From: an uncultured Bacteroidales bacterium
GTDB taxonomy: Bacteria > Bacteroidota > Bacteroidia > Bacteroidales > Paludibacteraceae
Direction of reading: 5' to 3'
Length of the DNA: 10,922 bases
NCBI GenBank assembly: GCA_937907165.1
Contig: CALCUH010000151.1
Coordinates: forward strand, 1 to 10,922
The stretch's first letter is position 1. The number at the start of each line of letters is the position of its first letter. The notes under the pieces were generated by a model. The model was not told the origin of the DNA and made no database searches. It worked only from the letters and a program-made list of their open reading frames with translations. The position numbers were made by a program, and so were the translations under genes. This document shows, one piece after another, positions 1-6,913 of this stretch.

Positions 1-348
1 AGCGCAGAGACGGAGCCTCAGGAGGTGAAGGAAGATCCATTCGTGGCTAAGTTTATGGAGCTGGTCCGCGAACGCTACACTGATACGGAACTCTCTGTGG
101 ATGATTTGGCGGATGTCCTTTGCGTGAGCCGCTCGACCATGTTCCGCCGTGTGAAACTGTTGGTGGGCAAGTCTCCGCTTGAATTGCTGAGCGACTATCG
201 TCTGAACGAGGCGATGCGCCTGCTCAAGACGCAGAGTTTCTCTTCGGTGTCGGACGTGGCTTATTCCGTCGGATTCTCTGATCCATCTTATTTCAGCAAA
301 CGCTTCAAAGCCTATTTCGGAGTCTCTCCGACGCAGATCAAGGCGTGA
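1..348 (+). CDS. AraC-family DNA-binding C-terminus, probably of a hybrid two-component regulator (5' partial)
   Basis: The reading frame is open from base 1, so the gene enters from the left edge; the in-frame GTG at 25 is not a believable start. The 115 visible residues form a complete AraC/XylS double helix-turn-helix. The first HTH is around LSVDDLADVLCVSRSTMFRRV, and the second around SSVSDVAYSVGFSDPSYFSKRF, ending in the family signature FGVSP. In Bacteroidota this arrangement at the end of a longer protein is typical of hybrid two-component systems that fuse sensor, histidine kinase, receiver and AraC output and control polysaccharide-use genes. That identity is inferred, because the sensor and kinase parts lie outside the window. 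A stand-alone AraC regulator is the alternative. The gene stops at TGA and converges on the kinase-like gene with a 12-bp gap; I see no hairpin terminator there. The secreted glycoside hydrolase starting at 2703 is a possible but unproven target. Confidence 0.85.
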   Translation, partial: SAETEPQEVKEDPFVAKFMELVRERYTDTELSVDDLADVLCVSRSTMFRRVKLLVGKSPLELLSDYRLNEAMRLLKTQSFSSVSDVAYSVGFSDPSYFSKRFKAYFGVSPTQIKA

Positions 349-360
349 GATTTTTATTCT

Positions 361-933
361 TCAGCAAGGTTCATGACCGTTCGATGGAGCGGCTGGGATG
401 TTGATTAAGCCCATGGCTTCCAACGCCCTTTCTGCATTGACGTCATAGCTTTCTGAAATCAATAGGTGGGGAAGTCTCTCTTTTTTGCATTGCGCCCCAA
501 AACGATTGTTTTCACGAATCAGTTCTTGCTTGTCGCAATCATACTCCAATCGCTTTTCTATCTCACAACCGTGCTCTGATATTTCATTGAAGTGATTTTC
601 AATGTATTGCGTGGTCATTACCAAGCACAAATAGTGGATCTCCTTTAGATAGATTTCCGCGAAATCCGCCTGCCAATTTTCTGGCACATAACAACCTTCC
701 ACAATCAAGTCTTGCCTGTTTTCGACGGCTGTTTTGATTATCTCTCTGATGATAGGCCACAAAACCTCTACCATCTTTTCGTCGTCCATGGGCGTGAGGT
801 CTGTCATTCCTGTGCGGATGAGACCCATTTTGACGTGGTCCATGGAGAGGTACGGAATGTGTAGCCGCTCTAACAATCGTTGCGCCAAAAGCGTTTTCCC
901 CGTGTGGGAGGCGCCTGTCAGTAATAGAATCAT
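361..933 (-). CDS. small P-loop NTPase, kinase-like (adenylate kinase / 2-phosphoglycerate kinase type fold)
   Basis: The 190-residue protein starts MILLLTGASHTGKTLLA, a textbook Walker A loop (G7-x4-G12-K13-T14) directly at the N-terminus. The segment around residues 74-80, ending LIVEG, is a hydrophobic strand followed by an acidic residue, as in the substrate side of small nucleoside, metabolite or toxin kinases of the AAA_33/zeta-like group. There is no signal peptide or membrane segment, so it should act in the cytoplasm. The substrate cannot be read from the sequence. The ATG at 931-933 is chosen because the P-loop follows at once, leaving no room for a later start. The upstream leader is A-rich with no Shine-Dalgarno, normal for Bacteroidota. 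It lies 60 bp downstream of the transglutaminase-like gene on the same strand, with no obvious promoter between them, so co-transcription is likely but not shown. Confidence 0.75.
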   Translation of the reverse strand: MILLLTGASHTGKTLLAQRLLERLHIPYLSMDHVKMGLIRTGMTDLTPMDDEKMVEVLWPIIREIIKTAVENRQDLIVEGCYVPENWQADFAEIYLKEIHYLCLVMTTQYIENHFNEISEHGCEIEKRLEYDCDKQELIRENNRFGAQCKKERLPHLLISESYDVNAERALEAMGLINIPAAPSNGHEPC

Positions 934-993
934 TTGCTCGTTTTTTAGTTATACGGGATAGTTCATGGTATATTCTGCGTTTTTTATTGATGG

Positions 994-2106
994 CTATTTC
1001 GAGAAATTGAAGAGCTGCATCTCCTCCTGGTGCTTGGCGGAGCGTTTGTTGTCCTCTCTTTTCTGCTTCTCTAACTCTTTCCTATAACGGGTGATTGTTT
1101 TCTTGAAATCGGCGATGTAGCCTAAAAGTTCGTTTGTGTCCTTGTTATGGATTCTGTCGATTGCTTTTGTACTGTTCAGATTCTTTTCGCAAAGAGTGAG
1201 TTGCGCCTCTAACGCTTGTAACTTTTGTTCCGTGTCGCTCTCTTTGTCCCATCTGCCTTTGCCGGATTCTATGTCCTGCGTGATTTGTCGCATTTTATCT
1301 TGTATGGATAAGAGTCTTTCTCCTGCGGCGAATAGTGCTTTGCAGGTTAGTTCCTCTCCGATTTCTTTGTTGGGTTTCCCATTATGTATGCCTCTTCTGA
1401 AGGCGGATTCGGCTTTCTGTATCGTGTCCATCTCCACATAGGCGCTGAGCGTGTCTCGCCAGTTGAAATAGGGGTTGTCCGTCTCGTTGGCGCGCTCTCC
1501 CTTTTCCGCTTGTTCATATTTCAACGGATGTTCGCTGAATTGCCACAACGGGTCGCTTGGAATGTGTTGGATGGAGTCCGGCGAAGTCATGAAATATTCC
1601 ATGTTTAATTTTTTTGAATATTCGTTGGTGCTTATATTCAAACTTCCGCTTGCCCATGTGGGGTCGAAGAGATAGGGCTCGTTGTCGATGACGGCGGCGC
1701 ACCATGCATGTCCTCCTCCATTTTCGGAGATGCCTGTCACTATGAACATCTCAATCCCCATCTCTCTCGCTATCGTCGCGAAGAGTAGGGCGAAATCTTC
1801 GCACACGCCTTTCCGTCTGACGAGCGTCTCTCGGACCGTCGCTTTGGAGAATTCCCCTTTTGCTAACGCTTTTCTGGAGAGGGACTTGTGCTGATTGTAT
1901 CGTTCAATGTCGTAAACGATGTTTTCGGAGATCCAGCGTTGGACAATCAATAATTGTTCCCGAACCGTCGCCCCGTTCGCCTTGGCGTATGCCGCAATAG
2001 CCTCTACCGAGGTGGTGTGTGGGTCAAGTTTCTCCACCGCTGTGGCATTCATGGTGAATGTGAAATACAGAAATAGTGCTGCGGATATTTTGAGGATTGC
2101 TTTCAT
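994..2106 (-). CDS. exported transglutaminase-like (papain-fold) protein with C-terminal coiled coil
   Basis: I choose the ATG at 2104-2106, giving 370 residues. It yields a good signal peptide (MKAILKISAALFLYF..., probable cleavage after ATA near residue 23), and the candidate promoter at 2164-2195 lies upstream of it. In-frame ATGs at 2137-2139 and 2224-2226 would put extra residues before the signal peptide. The transglutaminase-like core carries the Cys-His-Asp triad in family context: Cys102 in KGVCEDFA, His133 in GGGHAWC and Asp148 in YLFDPTWASG. Such domains in bacteria are usually proteases, peptidoglycan- or peptide-modifying enzymes, or inactive binding modules; all three residues are present here, so activity is plausible. 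From about residue 260 to the end the protein is charged and helical (AGERLLSIQDKM, DTEQKLQALEAQL, RYRKELEKQ), a likely coiled coil. It is probably periplasmic; I see no lipobox Cys. The substrate is unknown. It is followed by the P-loop gene on the same strand. Confidence 0.82.
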   Translation of the reverse strand: MKAILKISAALFLYFTFTMNATAVEKLDPHTTSVEAIAAYAKANGATVREQLLIVQRWISENIVYDIERYNQHKSLSRKALAKGEFSKATVRETLVRRKGVCEDFALLFATIAREMGIEMFIVTGISENGGGHAWCAAVIDNEPYLFDPTWASGSLNISTNEYSKKLNMEYFMTSPDSIQHIPSDPLWQFSEHPLKYEQAEKGERANETDNPYFNWRDTLSAYVEMDTIQKAESAFRRGIHNGKPNKEIGEELTCKALFAAGERLLSIQDKMRQITQDIESGKGRWDKESDTEQKLQALEAQLTLCEKNLNSTKAIDRIHNKDTNELLGYIADFKKTITRYRKELEKQKREDNKRSAKHQEEMQLFNFSK

Positions 2107-2163
2107 GAATGAAACTCCGATGTTTATTATTGAATTCATATATGGTTCATTTTTGTGTAAATG

Positions 2164-2195
2164 TAAATCTAATATTTTTACCGATGATTCCCAAA
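2164..2195 (-). promoter_or_regulatory. candidate Bacteroidota-type promoter for the transglutaminase-like gene
   Basis: On the minus strand, TTTG (2195-2192) is followed after 20 bp by TAGATTTA (2171-2164), close to the Bacteroidota sigma consensus TTTG-N19..21-TAnnTTTG. Transcription would begin near 2157, about 50 nt before the ATG at 2106. This argues against the longest possible start at 2226. It is a pattern match only. Confidence 0.4.
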
Positions 2196-2233
2196 TGTCG
2201 GATGGCGCTTGTCGGTGTTTGCCCATATTGTTT

Positions 2234-2296
2234 ATGGTAAAATAGTCCCATTTCGATGGTAAAATAGTCTCAATCTGCTTGTTGGGACTTTTTTAC
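2234..2296. repeat. direct and inverted repeat cluster (GGTAAAATAGTCCCA type)
   Basis: ATGGTAAAATAGTC occurs twice, at 2234-2247 and 2256-2269, a 22-bp period. GTAAAATAGTCCCA (2237-2250) is matched in inverted orientation by TGGGACTTTTTTAC (2283-2296) at 13 of 14 positions. The cluster could be a regulatory operator, a hairpin, or the end of a decayed mobile element. No neighbouring gene explains it. Confidence 0.5.
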
Positions 2297-2422
2297 ATGT
2301 TCATGAACGATAATTCCCTAAGAAAGATTTTCACGCTCCTTACATTTGCGTTGTTCGGAATGGGGAATGGTTCCAATATAGTCTGCAATGCCAGAAATAC
2401 GGTGTTTCGAATTCTTTTTTGA
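2297..2422 (+). pseudogene. short ORF with signal-peptide-like N-terminus, possible remnant of an exported protein gene
   Basis: ATG at 2297 opens a 41-codon frame ending at TGA 2420-2422. The product starts MFMNDNSLRKIFTLLTFALF, meaning a short polar start, then Arg-Lys, then a hydrophobic stretch, followed by GMGNGSNIVCNA, which resembles a signal peptide with a cleavage region. After about ten more residues the frame stops, and I find no continuation in the other two plus frames before the repeat array begins. It could be a genuine tiny exported peptide, the 5' remnant of a lost secreted protein gene, or a chance ORF. No clear promoter or ribosome binding site was seen. No similarity is recognised. 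Confidence 0.25.
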
Positions 2423-2477
2423 AAACCAAGTTCCCTAATCAAACAACGGGTGTTAAATCGGAGACCCTTTTCTCATT

Positions 2478-2598
2478 GAACCCCGTAGGGGTTCCATATC
2501 AGTAGAAAAAGGATTTGTATCGCATCCAGCAACCCCGTAGGGGTTCCATATCGGTAGAAAAAGGAATTGTATCACATCAAACAACCCCGTAGGGGTTG
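2478..2598. repeat. three palindromic repeats at an exact 52-bp period
   Basis: The 15-bp palindrome AACCCCGTAGGGGTT occurs at 2479-2493, 2531-2545 and 2583-2597, each start exactly 52 bp after the last. The first is extended by a G/C pair (2478/2494) and the third by a C/G pair (2582/2598). The two 37-bp intervals are themselves alike, both beginning CCATATC and containing GTAGAAAAAGGA. The whole is therefore a tandem repeat with a 52-bp unit, not a repeat-spacer array. Each palindrome can form a 6-7 bp stem with a three-base GTA loop in DNA or RNA. A second array of the same family lies at 6976-7138. Dispersed intergenic palindromes of this kind resemble REP-type elements; which transposase, if any, moves them cannot be seen here. 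Confidence 0.85.
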
Positions 2599-2619
2599 CA
2601 CATAACATAGAATGCGATT

Positions 2620-2649
2620 ATTGTGTATTATAATTCTATAATACATTTT
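2620..2649 (+). promoter_or_regulatory. candidate promoter for the glycoside hydrolase gene
   Basis: ATTG at 2620-2623 is followed after 18 bp by TACATTTT (2642-2649), a partial match to the Bacteroidota TTTG...TAnnTTTG promoter. It would give a leader of about 45 nt. The final G of the -7 box is missing and the spacer is slightly short, so this is tentative. Confidence 0.35.
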
Positions 2650-2702
2650 TTCGCAAAAAGGTAGAAGAATTTTAATAACGTTACACTATAAAGAATACAA
2701 TT

Positions 2703-4655
2703 ATGAATACACTTGATCGTTTGTCATTGACTCTTTGTATGATGGCGCTTCCATTTTACGGTTATTCGGCGGCCACTTTATCAGTGGATCTCTCCGATAG
2801 CATCAGGACTGCCACGCATGTGGCGTCGGGTTCCCTCTATGGCTTGACTGAAACGCTTCCGAGCAATATCGATGCGGATGTGGCGCCTCTGAAACCTAAT
2901 GTCTTCGTCTGTCCCGCCCGTAGCGGAAACGGTCGCCAGCAGCCTATCGGCGGTGCATTCCTCGTGTCGCCTCGTATCGCTAATACGACCGGTAGAATTC
3001 AGATCCGTTTGGCGGATGTTCTTCCGGGATGGCCTTATAAGTTCCAAAACATGGATCATTGGAAGAATGAGGTGAGGTCTGTGGTGGAGGAGAAGAAGAA
3101 ATCCAATATCCAGAATTTCGACGGCTACGAAATCTGGAACGAGCCTAATGGTACGTGGAAAAACCCTAATGGTCTCTCTTTTAATTCGTTTTGGAAGGAA
3201 ACGTATCAGTATTTGCGCTCTTTGGATCCTAACGAGAAGATTATCGGCCCTTCGTTGGCGTGGTTCGATTCGAACTATATGGATCAGTTCCTGAAGTTCT
3301 GCAAGGATAATAATTGCTTGCCTGACGTGGTTTGTTGGCACCAATGGGGCGCCGGCGGTTTCGTGGGCTCGCTGGAGTCGCTTCGTAATATCGAGAAGAA
3401 GTATGGTATCTCGCCTCGTGCGGTGAGCATTAATGAGTATTGCGCGGGTTCGGATGATGCGAAGAAGAAATATGAGGGTTGTCCGGGTTACTCCGTGCCT
3501 TTCATCGCCAAGTTCGAGCGCCATGGTGTGGAGAGCGCCATGATTTCTTGGTGGTTCACGGGACTTCCCGGTCGTTTGGGTAGTTTGTTGACTTCCAACA
3601 ACCAACGTGGCGGAGGCTGGTGGCTCTACAAGTGGTATGGTGAGATGGAGGGTTATATGGCTCGTGTGACGCCTCCGAACGATAAGAGTGAGGGTGTGGA
3701 TGGCTTCGCCTCCGTGGATAGGGAGAAGAAGGTGGCGAGCATCGTTCTGGGAGGAAATACGCTTGGTGAGATTAGTGTGCCTATCAAACGCATTCCTGCC
3801 TTCTTGGGTAGCCGTGTGAATGTGAAGGTGGAGCGTGTCACTTGGAGCGGCAAGGATTCTCCTGTCAATTCCACGAGTGTGCTTTCTGAGACGGAGTATG
3901 ACGTGAATGGCGGACAAATCAATGTCTCGGTGAACATCACGGATATCACTTACGCTTATCGGATATATATTACTTCCGTAAAACCTCGTGTCCCTCAATC
4001 GCCTTACATCGGCGGTCAGATTACGCTTCCCGGCACGCTCGAGGTGGAGCATTTTGATGAGGGCGGTGAAGATCAGGCTTACCACGATAATGAAGGAGAG
4101 AACAAGGGTGACGGTTCTTTTCGTATGGACGAAGGGGTGGATGTGGTGAAGTCTGCGGATGGTTTGGCAATCGGTTACACGGAAAAGGGCGAATGGTTGG
4201 AATATACGGTGAAGGTGGAGCAGGGTGGTAGTTATGACCTTACCGCGATGGTCTCTTCCGGCTCCGACCAATCTTCTTTCCTGCTGTCGATGGATGGAAC
4301 ACCATTGTTAGACACTATTATGGTTCCGAATGGAGAGAGTTGGGACATTTATGTGGAGATGAAGGCTGGTACGGTGAACCTGACGGAGGGCGAACATCGC
4401 CTTCGCCTGACTATCACGGGCAGCTACGTGAATGTCGATTGGCTGAAGTTCAGCGTGCCTGGAGAGGAAACGGGTCTCTTCTCTCTTCGTCCGGATGTTC
4501 ATGGAAATGTTTATACGGTCTATGATTTGATGGGTGTGAAAATCGCGGATGTCGCGGCGGATTCATATGACGACATGATGCGTGGATTGGGTAGAAAGGG
4601 CGTGTTTGTGGTGAAGGATATGAACGGGACCGTTACTAAACAGATTGTGCGTTAG
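2703..4655 (+). CDS. secreted clan GH-A-type glycoside hydrolase with CBM6-like module
   Basis: The 650-residue protein begins with a signal peptide (MNTLDRLSLTLCMMALPFYG, cleavage probably near YSA-A, residues 23-24). Residues about 40-320 look like a (beta/alpha)8 glycoside hydrolase: GYEIWNEPNG places the acid/base Glu at 147 after the NEP signature, and SINEYC gives a candidate nucleophile at Glu245, as in clan GH-A retaining enzymes. Trp and Tyr are frequent around the expected cleft (CWHQWG 211-216, SWWF 282-285, GGGWWLYKWY 303-312). Residues about 335-425 form a beta-rich domain, and about 445-585 a CBM6-like module (LEVEHFDEGG ... GEWLEYTV ... VNVDWLKF). The last 60 residues (NVYTVYDLMGVKIADV ... 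GVFVVKDMNG) resemble C-terminal tails of secreted Bacteroidota enzymes, possibly a sorting signal. The barrel most resembles GH39-like proteins to me, but the family and substrate (probably a plant-type polysaccharide) are not settled. It seems monocistronic, with its own leader and a strong terminator. Confidence 0.85.
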   Translation: MNTLDRLSLTLCMMALPFYGYSAATLSVDLSDSIRTATHVASGSLYGLTETLPSNIDADVAPLKPNVFVCPARSGNGRQQPIGGAFLVSPRIANTTGRIQIRLADVLPGWPYKFQNMDHWKNEVRSVVEEKKKSNIQNFDGYEIWNEPNGTWKNPNGLSFNSFWKETYQYLRSLDPNEKIIGPSLAWFDSNYMDQFLKFCKDNNCLPDVVCWHQWGAGGFVGSLESLRNIEKKYGISPRAVSINEYCAGSDDAKKKYEGCPGYSVPFIAKFERHGVESAMISWWFTGLPGRLGSLLTSNNQRGGGWWLYKWYGEMEGYMARVTPPNDKSEGVDGFASVDREKKVASIVLGGNTLGEISVPIKRIPAFLGSRVNVKVERVTWSGKDSPVNSTSVLSETEYDVNGGQINVSVNITDITYAYRIYITSVKPRVPQSPYIGGQITLPGTLEVEHFDEGGEDQAYHDNEGENKGDGSFRMDEGVDVVKSADGLAIGYTEKGEWLEYTVKVEQGGSYDLTAMVSSGSDQSSFLLSMDGTPLLDTIMVPNGESWDIYVEMKAGTVNLTEGEHRLRLTITGSYVNVDWLKFSVPGEETGLFSLRPDVHGNVYTVYDLMGVKIADVAADSYDDMMRGLGRKGVFVVKDMNGTVTKQIVR

Positions 4656-4672
4656 TTTTTTTTATGTGATTT

Positions 4673-4721
4673 GACAATTTACGATTTACCGGTCGTTGGT
4701 AAATCGTAAATTGTCTTTTTT
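4673..4721 (+). terminator. intrinsic terminator of the glycoside hydrolase gene
   Basis: A perfect 18-bp inverted repeat (4673-4690 and 4698-4715, arm GACAATTTACGATTTACC) surrounds a 7-nt loop and is followed on the plus strand by a T-tract. The minus-strand side lacks a T-run after the stem, so it should act mainly on the plus-strand gene ending at 4655, although it lies between convergent genes. Confidence 0.85.
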
Positions 4722-4727
4722 ATTCTT

Positions 4728-6689
4728 TTATTTTCCTCTGAAATTTCTGCTATACAATCCTCCCCTGTTGCCGTTCTTCCTGTTGGCGTAGTCTCTTCCT
4801 CCGTTTTGTTTGTAACCGCTGCTGTGTCCGTTTCTTTCGAAACTGCTGTAGGCGGATACTTTTCCTGAGAAGAGTTGTTTGATGAGGTCCGGACGGTTCA
4901 TGCGTTGCAGCTCGCGCATGATTTGGTTGCGGCATTCGGGCTTGTACCAGAAGAAGAATTGCCGCTGTGCCAGTTTCTCTTCTTTGTCGTGCGCCGAGTA
5001 GACGGATTCTAATGTGTAGGGGTGTAAGCCCGTGTAGTAGCTCTCCGTGGAGAGTGTCATCGGTGTGGGCGTGAAGTCTTGCACTTGTTCCAGTTGGAAG
5101 TTGAGGCGGTGCGTCTCGCAGGCCAGTTCGGCCATCTGCTCCGCCTTGCAGCCCGGGTGGCTGGAGATGAAGTAGGGAATCAGTTGTTGTTTGAGATGGC
5201 AAGCCTCGTTGACGCGGTCGAAGACCTTTTTGAACTCGTAGAAGAGTTTGAACGATGGTTTGCGCATCATGTTGAGCACCGTGTCGTTCGTGTGTTCGGG
5301 CGCCACTTTCAGTCGTCCGCTCACATGGTTGGCGATCAGCTCCTCCATGTATCGGCGGTGTGTCTCGTTGACCTTCGGGTCGGCGTCTTGGTGGAGTAGC
5401 AGGTCGTAGCGTATGCCGCTGCCGATGAATGATTTCTTGATGCCCGGGATGGCGTCCACGGCGGCGTAGAGGTCGAGCAGCGGTCCCAAGTCCGTGTTGA
5501 GGTTCTTGCAGACGTTCGGATGAATGCAGGAGTATCGTTTGCACTTTCCGCAGAGCGTCTGGTCCTTGCCCCGCAGCTGGTACATGTCGGCGCTTGGTCC
5601 GCCCAAGTCGCTGAGGTATCCTTTGAAGTCGGGCAGTTCCATCACCTTCTTCACCTCGCGGAGGACCGACTCCTTGCTGCGGGAGACGATCTGCTTGCCT
5701 TGGTGGGCGGAGATGGTGCAGAAGGAGCAGCCGCCGAAACAGCCGCGGTGGATGTTCACCGAGAACTTGATCATCTCGTAGGCTGGTATGGTTTTCCCCT
5801 TGTATTTCGGGTGTGGCATACGGGTGAAGGGCAGCTCGTAGGTCGCGTCGAGGTCCGCCGAGCTCATGGTCGGGTAGGGTGGGTTGATGACGGCGGTCTG
5901 TCGGTCGTCCACCCGTTGCAGCAGGCGGTCGGCATGGAGCATGTTAGACTCCTCCTCCACGATCTTGAAATTCTTCGCTTGGGTGAGTTTGTCCTTCAGG
6001 CAATCCTTGTGGCTGGCGAGTTCTATGGTGTTGGAGCCTTCGTAAGGCGGAATTTTGTCGTTGTCTGTCAGGTAGATGGTTTGTGGGATGTCGTGCATCT
6101 CCTTGACGGGCACGCCCGCCTTGGCTTGTCTGACCAGCTCCTTGAGGGGCAGTTCGCCCATGCCGTAGATGAGTAGGTCCGCTTGGCAATCCTTGAGGAT
6201 GCAGGGCTTGAGTTCATCGTCCCAGTAGTCGTAGTGGGTGACGCGGCGCAGGGAAGCCTCGATGCCTCCGATGACGATAGGCACGTCCGGCCAGATCTCC
6301 TTGAGGATCTTTGCGTAGACGATGGTGGCGCGGTCCGGGCGGAACCCAGCTTGTCCGTTCGGCGAGTAGGCGTCGTCCGAGCGCAGACGTTTGTTGGCTG
6401 TGTAGTGGTTCACCATGGAGTCCATGCAGCCCGCCGAGATGGCGAAGAAGAGGCGTGGTTTGCCCAGCTTCTTGAAGTCGCGCAGGTCGTCGCGCCAGTT
6501 AGGTTGGGGAACGATGGCGACACGCAGACCCTCGTGTTCGAGGATTCTGCCCACCACGGCGCCGGCGAAGGAGGGGTGGTCTACATAGGCGTCGCCCGAG
6601 AATAAAATCACGTCCACTTCGTCCCACTGACGAAGCTCCAACTCTTTTTTAGTGGTTGGCAGGAAATCGGTAAGATGGTACTCAATCAT
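4728..6689 (-). CDS. ygiQ: YgiQ-family radical SAM protein
   Basis: The 653-residue length and sequence fit the YgiQ (UPF0313) family. The N-terminus (MIEYHLTDFLPTTKKELELR) and the motifs FSGDAYVDHPSFAG and AGCMDSMVNHYTANK are characteristic of the family. The radical SAM cluster CxxxCxxC is at Cys317, Cys321 and Cys324 in HRGCFGGCSFC, expected to bind the [4Fe-4S] cluster that cleaves S-adenosylmethionine. A second Cys group (380, 383, 388, 394 in CGKCKRYSCIHPNVC) may bind another metal site. The C-terminal part is the usual YgiQ extension (DUF3362-like) and ends in a basic Gly/Asn/Arg-rich tail of roughly 30 residues (NGGRDYANRKNGNRGG), often variable. No signal peptide is present, so it is cytoplasmic. 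The family's reaction and substrate are, as far as I know, not established. The ATG at 6687-6689 begins the conserved N-terminus directly. The gene converges on the glycoside hydrolase. Confidence 0.95.
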   Translation of the reverse strand: MIEYHLTDFLPTTKKELELRQWDEVDVILFSGDAYVDHPSFAGAVVGRILEHEGLRVAIVPQPNWRDDLRDFKKLGKPRLFFAISAGCMDSMVNHYTANKRLRSDDAYSPNGQAGFRPDRATIVYAKILKEIWPDVPIVIGGIEASLRRVTHYDYWDDELKPCILKDCQADLLIYGMGELPLKELVRQAKAGVPVKEMHDIPQTIYLTDNDKIPPYEGSNTIELASHKDCLKDKLTQAKNFKIVEEESNMLHADRLLQRVDDRQTAVINPPYPTMSSADLDATYELPFTRMPHPKYKGKTIPAYEMIKFSVNIHRGCFGGCSFCTISAHQGKQIVSRSKESVLREVKKVMELPDFKGYLSDLGGPSADMYQLRGKDQTLCGKCKRYSCIHPNVCKNLNTDLGPLLDLYAAVDAIPGIKKSFIGSGIRYDLLLHQDADPKVNETHRRYMEELIANHVSGRLKVAPEHTNDTVLNMMRKPSFKLFYEFKKVFDRVNEACHLKQQLIPYFISSHPGCKAEQMAELACETHRLNFQLEQVQDFTPTPMTLSTESYYTGLHPYTLESVYSAHDKEEKLAQRQFFFWYKPECRNQIMRELQRMNRPDLIKQLFSGKVSAYSSFERNGHSSGYKQNGGRDYANRKNGNRGGLYSRNFRGK

Positions 6690-6694
6690 GGGTG

Positions 6695-6702
6695 CGAAGT
6701 TA
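6695..6702 (-). promoter_or_regulatory. candidate -7 box just upstream of ygiQ
   Basis: On the minus strand TAACTTCG sits about 5 bp before the ygiQ ATG, matching the TAnnTTCG variant also seen in front of the tRNA gene. It would give an almost leaderless mRNA. I found no convincing -33 element at the right distance, so confidence is low. Confidence 0.25.
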
Positions 6703-6784
6703 GCAAAAATGGTAGGAATCTAGATGGCTTATGGGTTACGAAATCATTTTCCTCCACATTTTTAGAAAAAAAGCCCGATAAGTT

Positions 6785-6814
6785 TTTGAGGGAAACGGAA
6801 ATGTAGTATATTCG
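6785..6814 (+). promoter_or_regulatory. promoter of the tRNA-Gln gene
   Basis: TTTG (6785-6788), an 18-bp spacer and TATATTCG (6807-6814) match the Bacteroidota promoter pattern. The expected start near 6820 lies about ten bases before the mature tRNA, which makes this the best supported promoter in the window. Confidence 0.6.
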
Positions 6815-6830
6815 CGGTCGAAAATAGTTT

Positions 6831-6901
6831 TGCCTTATGGTGTAATGGTAGCACATCAGTTTCTGGCACTGCTTGTCCGGGTTCGAATCCTGGTAAGGCA
6901 A
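6831..6901 (+). tRNA. tRNA-Gln (anticodon CTG)
   Basis: A full cloverleaf can be folded. The acceptor stem TGCCTTA (6831-6837) pairs perfectly with TAAGGCA (6894-6900), with discriminator A at 6901. The D arm is GTG/CAC with loop TAATGGTAG. The anticodon stem is TCAGT/ACTGC with loop TTCTGGC, placing the anticodon CTG at 6863-6865. The T arm CCGGG/CCTGG has loop TTCGAAT. The U1-A72 pair and anticodon CUG fit glutamine. The outermost anticodon-stem pair is a T-C mismatch, and the T stem has one G-T wobble. CCA is not encoded. Confidence 0.93.
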
Positions 6902-6913
6902 CAAAACTAGGAG

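Larger units (their letters stand above)
2107..2702. other. gene-poor region between divergent genes, rich in short repeats
   Basis: About 600 bp separate the divergent transglutaminase-like and glycoside hydrolase genes. In order, the stretch holds: the candidate minus-strand promoter; a direct and inverted repeat cluster built on TAAAATAGTCCCA (2234-2296); a short plus-strand ORF with a signal-peptide-like start (2297-2422); a unique A+T-rich piece; three palindromic repeats at 52-bp spacing (2478-2598); and an A+T-rich leader with a candidate plus-strand promoter before the ATG at 2703. I see no full-size gene, tRNA or transposase in it. Confidence 0.7.

Noticed and set aside
2107..2226. 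N-terminal extension of the transglutaminase-like protein to the ATG at 2224-2226
   Set aside because: It would place 40 residues before a clear signal peptide and put the start upstream of the candidate promoter.
2478..2598. CRISPR-like array (short palindromic repeats with 37-bp intervals)
   Set aside because: The repeat is only 15 bp, the intervals resemble each other instead of being unique, there are only three units and no cas gene is nearby. It is a tandem 52-bp repeat.
2781..4271. 496-codon open frame antisense to the glycoside hydrolase
   Set aside because: It lies wholly opposite a well-supported enzyme gene, is rich in His, Arg, Thr and Ile as expected from reading the other strand, and shows no recognisable domain.
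5520..6176. 218-codon open frame antisense to ygiQ
   Set aside because: It is opposite the conserved radical SAM core and has the Val/Leu/His/Gly-rich composition of a shadow frame.
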